Assembly: GCA_022414725.1 (NCBI GenBank)
Contig: CM039464.1
Coordinates: 21,613,781-21,677,780, forward strand
Direction: 5' to 3'
DNA: 64,000 bases
Source: Microglena sp. YARC
Lineage: Eukaryota > Chlorophyta > Chlorophyceae > Chlamydomonadales > Chlamydomonadaceae
Within the stretch, counting starts at the first letter, position 1. Each line of letters begins with the position of its first letter. This document shows, piece after piece, positions 60,276 through 64,000 of the stretch. The notes under the pieces are model-generated. The model was given only the letters and a program-made list of their open reading frames with translations. It ran no database searches and was not told the origin of the DNA. The position numbers and the translations under genes were made by a program.

Positions 60276-62625
60276 CATTACATTACATTACATTACATTA
60301 CATTACATTACATGTTAAAGTCTACTTGACACCGCGAGGGTGTATGAGACTCTGTGCTTTAAACAAAAAGAAAAAGCACCCACAAAGCAAAAAACCCCAT
60401 TACATCAGGGGTGTGTCGAGGACAAACAAACCAAACTCCCAACCACCGTTTTGGTGGCGTAGGTATTAAACCCCTTAGAGCCGGACCCAGATCTCTTACA
60501 GTGGCGGAGGTAAGAAGCTAACAAATGAGAAGTCACAAGAAGAAGAAAAAAAGGGATGATAAATTACGGTGCCACTAAGCAGTCCAGGGCTTCCTGTCTT
60601 GCTCTTCTACAAGTAGAAAGATAGTCGGCTAGGTTGCTCCAAAAAGACTTAGTGCCATTTCCATTCATAAAGGTTCTGAATGTGGAATCGCAGAATTCCA
60701 CATTCCATACGGTTAAGTTGGTATCCTCATGGACATGCCTATAAATATCTGTAAACAGCTTCTGGTAGCGGAGGCGAATATCATTATAAAAAGGGCACTC
60801 AAACATATGCATTTCATCCTCAGGTTTTTGGAACCCACACATTTGACAGTGTCTCATTGAGCGAGGGATGTGTGCTCTATCCACCACCCTCATTTCTTTC
60901 TGTGTTCAGCCAATGGGAACCCATTCTAAACTGTGCTATAGAACGAATCTGATCCTGCTTATGTAAGGCGGATGTAAAGGGAATCAAGCCATTCTCATCA
61001 TTGCTGTTGGCTGCGAACCATTTTTGGTATCGGAGGCGTTTAAAGCCAACCCTTCTCTCATCAGGGATGTCTCTAACTGCATTGGTGTCACTTGGGTACT
61101 TAAACCTCCATGACTCAAAAAACTTCAGACATAATACCTTCGACATCGACAGCCTCCAAAATGTTGATGTTTTACTGGATCCTAGCTTGTGGAGAGCACA
61201 ACGCAAGTCATGAACCCAGCCAGTGTTGGAGTCAAAAGATTCCTCAAGAGCCATTCTAATGAGATCCTCAGGTTCTTTATGTATGGTCTTGTTCCAGAAG
61301 CGCAAAGCTTGTTTAAGCCAAGCAAAACACAACGGGGTTCTACCCAGCTCTTCCATGATAATATTAGATGTAGTAGATTGGCAAACACCCAACATTTGTT
61401 TAAGTTATACCTCTATGCCATTTCTCACAAGCATGGTCATTTGAGATAAGTGTGTTGTTCAGAATAGAAGGAAGCCCCACACCTCACAGCCAAAATTCAG
61501 GATAGGTTGTACAAGAGAATCAAACAGGTGGGTGAGAATATCAATATTGTATATCTCCATAGTATGGCATCGCCTACGGAGCATGTGGTGTGCCTTTTGG
61601 GCCTTAGTGAGCATCCTAGAAAAAGCAGCTTTTGCACGATTGCTTGAGTCACCATCCACAAAGAGGGATCCCAGGTAGATAAAAGATAACTTTGTAGAAA
61701 GTTGTGCTCCATCATAGACAAATTTGTAATCAGGATCCATGCGGGCCTCATCACAGAATTGCTTGTTGAAAACGACAATCTCAGTTTTCTTTATATTCAC
61801 AGCCATCTTAGTAGCCTCACAGAAATCTCTCAGACAGTGAAGCATCGCTTGCATATCTGCGGGGATTCTGCCATTATAGCTAGGTCATCAGCATAAAGTA
61901 ACAGTTGCAGAATCTTTCCCCTAAAGCTCAGCCCCTACATTTGGGAGCTTGGATTGGAGGAACGATTCAATTCTATCAATGAACAGACCGAATAGGAGTG
62001 GGGATAGGGGGTCTCCTTGTTTAACTCCTACAAGGGATGGAAAGGAGGATCCAATGTCCCATGTAGGCGAACTTGGAAAACAACATGAATATACATGGAC
62101 TTCAGAATACTGAGATAGGGGTCCTTGACTCCTAGCCTTGCTAAGCAATCCCATAGCAAGTCTCTGTTGACCCAATCATAAGCCTTCTTGAAATCAACAA
62201 AAGCCACAAAGAGTGGTTTTTTCTTTTCTCTATATTTATCTACAATATGGTTAAGAATGAATGATGCATCTGCAGTACCCCTACCACTTCTAAATCCATA
62301 TTGGCCAGCGGCTCTGAGGTTGAATTCTTCTGACCAATCATCTAGTCTACGTAGCATGCAAAGGGAGAAGATCTTTCCTATGGAGTTGCTCACCGCAAGA
62401 CCTCGATAGTTGTCCTTGTCATACACACTGCCTTTGGATTTGGGTACGGGTACCAAGGCAGCTGCAGCCTATTGGCTAGGGTAAGAAGTCTTCCAGATGA
62501 GATTAAACAGGTTAGTCATAGCTTGTACAAATCGGGAGTTGGCTTCATGGGAAGCAAATCTGTACCATTCTGCAGGGATACCATCTACCCCGGGGGAGGA
62601 GTGTTCCATGTTAATTGGCCTGGAC
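60276..62625 (-). mobile_element. 5'-truncated, frameshifted non-LTR retrotransposon (LINE)
   Basis: On the minus strand the element runs from a reverse-transcriptase start (SPGVDGIPAEWYR, near 62575-62610) to a ~250 bp 3' UTR and a (TAATG)n tail of about seven units at 60276-60312. Such short-repeat tails are typical of several LINE clades. No endonuclease was found upstream, so the 5' part is missing. It lies 1.4 kb from the telomere repeats. Confidence 0.85.
60564..62625 (-). pseudogene. LINE reverse transcriptase with C-terminal zinc-knuckle-like motif, broken
   Basis: Motifs in order: SPGVDGIPAEWYR; NYRGLAVSNSIGKIFS; GFRSGRGTADA; FVDFKKAYD (motif A); GVKQGDPLSPLLF (motif B); YADD (61884-61895, motif C); then thumb-like YLGSLF and a C-x2-C-x9-H-x3-C motif near 60800-60845. 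Consecutive parts lie in different frames: shifts occur near 62050, 61920 and 61865, with further breaks near 61430-61460 and 60885. The catalytic YADD is present but the frame cannot be read through, so the copy is inactive. Confidence 0.85.
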
Positions 62626-63379
62626 TTCTTGATACATCCATGCATGCAATAGGGGGTTTGGGGAGGGGGTGCATTTTGTACTAGAAGGGACTTGTGGCAT
62701 GCCCTAAACACCCATATTACTTGACTACCCCAATGGAAAAAAATCACCAAGTGGTTTACATCTTCCTTGCCAAGGCTTCTTACAAGCAATATGATGGAGC
62801 ATGCATACAACAAATCATCACACAAGCACTCATCCTGAATATAACATGTGTGGTAACAGAATGTTACTGGCCTGATTTTTATTTTTGAAAAATCGAAAGA
62901 CTTTTGAACAAGCCTAGATGCACTTTGTGCCAACCCTACTCATTTGTACCCAGGACGTTCCATTTATGTGGTCTTCAGTGAAGCTTGGTTGGAAGGGAAT
63001 GCTTGTAGGGGCCAGCCACCATAAGAGGTCAGTCCTTGATGTCAAGTGCCACTACTCCTCAGAGACCTTGAAGAAGCAGGTGCGCCATGCTTTTGCTGTT
63101 GCTGTTGCCATTACAAAAAGTGTGTGGTGGTGTTGGTTTCACTGCTGCTATTGGTCCTGATGTTGCTCATGGCCGTGGTGTAGCTGTTGCTGTTGGGCGT
63201 GGTGTTGCTGTTGCTGTTGATGCCATTGATCAAGAAGGCCTGCCCATGCCTGCTAGCACCCTGCTCCTACCTGTGGGGAGAATTGATTGATGCTTTCTTT
63301 CCCTTGGTTCCCTTGCTCTCCCTTGTGCACCCTTCTTCCCTTCCTGCAGGGCCACCATGCCCTCAGCCATCGATCTCCC
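62626..63379. other. Unassigned region between the LINE and subtelomeric repeats
   Basis: A GTTGCTGTT-rich stretch (63090-63225) gives Val/Ala- or Leu-rich frames on the plus strand. It might be the end of a gene, but no family or splice structure could be supported. Confidence 0.35.
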
Positions 63380-63850
63380 TGGATGAGTCCGCCTGCCTGC
63401 TTGCCTGCCTGCTTGCCTGCCTGCGACCGCTTGATTGGTTGGCTGGCTGGCTGTCTCTTGCAACTGGACTGACTCTGTCCGCCTGTCCCTCGGATGGACC
63501 TGCCGACCTGCCTGCCTGCTTGCCTGCCTGCGAGCCTGCATGCATCCGCTGGATTGGCTGCCTGGCTAGCTTCCTCTGCCTGGTCGCTGCCTAGCTGGCT
63601 GCCTCTGCCTGGTCGGCTTTCTCTTGCACCTGGACTGTCTCTGTACGTCTGTCCCTCCTATGGACCTGCCGACCTGCCTGCCTGCTTGCCCGCCTGTGAG
63701 CCTGCCTTCGACCTCTGATTGGCTTCCTGGGTAGCTTCTTCTGCCCGGACGGTTGCCTGGCTGGCTGCCTCTTGCACCTGGACTGACTCTGTCCGTCTGT
63801 CCCTTCGATGGACCTGCTAACCTGCCTGCCTACAATGAGCCCGCCTACCT
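63380..63850 (+). repeat. Subtelomeric ~150-160 bp repeat rich in CCTGCCTG
   Basis: Three units with GACTCTGTCCGCCTGTCCCT, ATGGACCTGCCGACCTGCCT and GCTTGCCTGCCTG-type text begin near 63470, 63633 and 63782. A partial unit precedes them. They abut the telomere-proximal spacer. Confidence 0.82.
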
Positions 63851-63932
63851 GATTAAGTCTCATAACTGGCTATTGGGTCTTACTCTTGCTTGGAGAGTAT
63901 CTGTAAATTGAATTGATAAGGGAATTGGTGTG

Positions 63933-64000
63933 TTTAGGTTTAGGTTTAGGGTTTAGGGTTTAGGGTTTTAGGGTTTAGGGTTTAGGTTTAGGGTTAGGGT
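63933..64000 (+). repeat. Telomere repeat, TTTAGGG type with variants
   Basis: About nine units of TTTAGGG with early variants (TTTAGG, TTTTAGGG, TTAGGG) run to the last base. The G-rich strand points outward, as expected at a right-hand chromosome end. Confidence 0.93.

Noticed and set aside
63187..63863. Leu/Ala/Cys-rich and Gln/Arg-rich frames at the subtelomere
   Set aside because: They are translations of the CCTGCCTG repeat and GTTGCT tract in several frames, with no gene-like structure.

Overview
This window is nuclear DNA of a eukaryote and reaches a chromosome end: the last ~68 bases are TTTAGGG-type telomere repeat. GT-AG introns, a DHHC palmitoyltransferase, a monoacylglycerol-lipase-type hydrolase, a PP2C phosphatase closest to a plant-lineage subfamily, Helitron-like elements and a LINE fit a green-lineage organism, most likely a green alga or related protist. 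The species cannot be named from sequence alone.

Layout. (1) 1-8.8 kb: a complete six-exon alpha/beta hydrolase (monoacylglycerol lipase family) on the minus strand. Its ~4.3 kb third intron holds a fold-back repeat element, a Helitron-like element and a decayed copy of the gene's own exon 3. (2) 8.8-11.4 kb: intergenic, with short dispersed repeats. (3) 11.4-16.4 kb: an eight-exon DHHC palmitoyltransferase on the minus strand, with MITEs and a SINE-like repeat in its introns. (4) 16.4-18.8 kb: intergenic, with poly-C runs. (5) 18.8-39.2 kb: a ~20 kb satellite of 26-bp monomers, mostly paired as 52-bp dimers, with higher-order duplications of 572 and 1612 bp and an indel-ridden block. (6) 39.2-48.4 kb: repeats, 73-bp and 38-bp minisatellites, and a tail-only duplicate of a PP2C phosphatase. 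(7) 48.4-52.3 kb: the catalytic PP2C gene, minus strand, four exons visible and the N-terminal exon(s) not found. (8) 54.8-59.3 kb: tandem and simple repeats and two Helitron-like copies head to head across an (AT)n tract. (9) 60.3-62.6 kb: a frameshifted, 5'-truncated LINE with a pentanucleotide tail. (10) 63.4-64.0 kb: subtelomeric repeats and telomere.

Exon models were built by hand. For the three genes, hand-placed GT-AG junctions keep frame through every join and rebuild the expected catalytic residues (Ser146-Asp265-His295; the DHHC zinc finger; the PP2C aspartate motifs). All three genes lie on the minus strand and read away from the telomere. They act in separate processes (lipid ester hydrolysis, protein S-acylation, Ser/Thr dephosphorylation) and nothing suggests an operon-like unit. 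The recurring theme is intron and intergenic colonisation by small repeat families, plus local duplication of partial exons.
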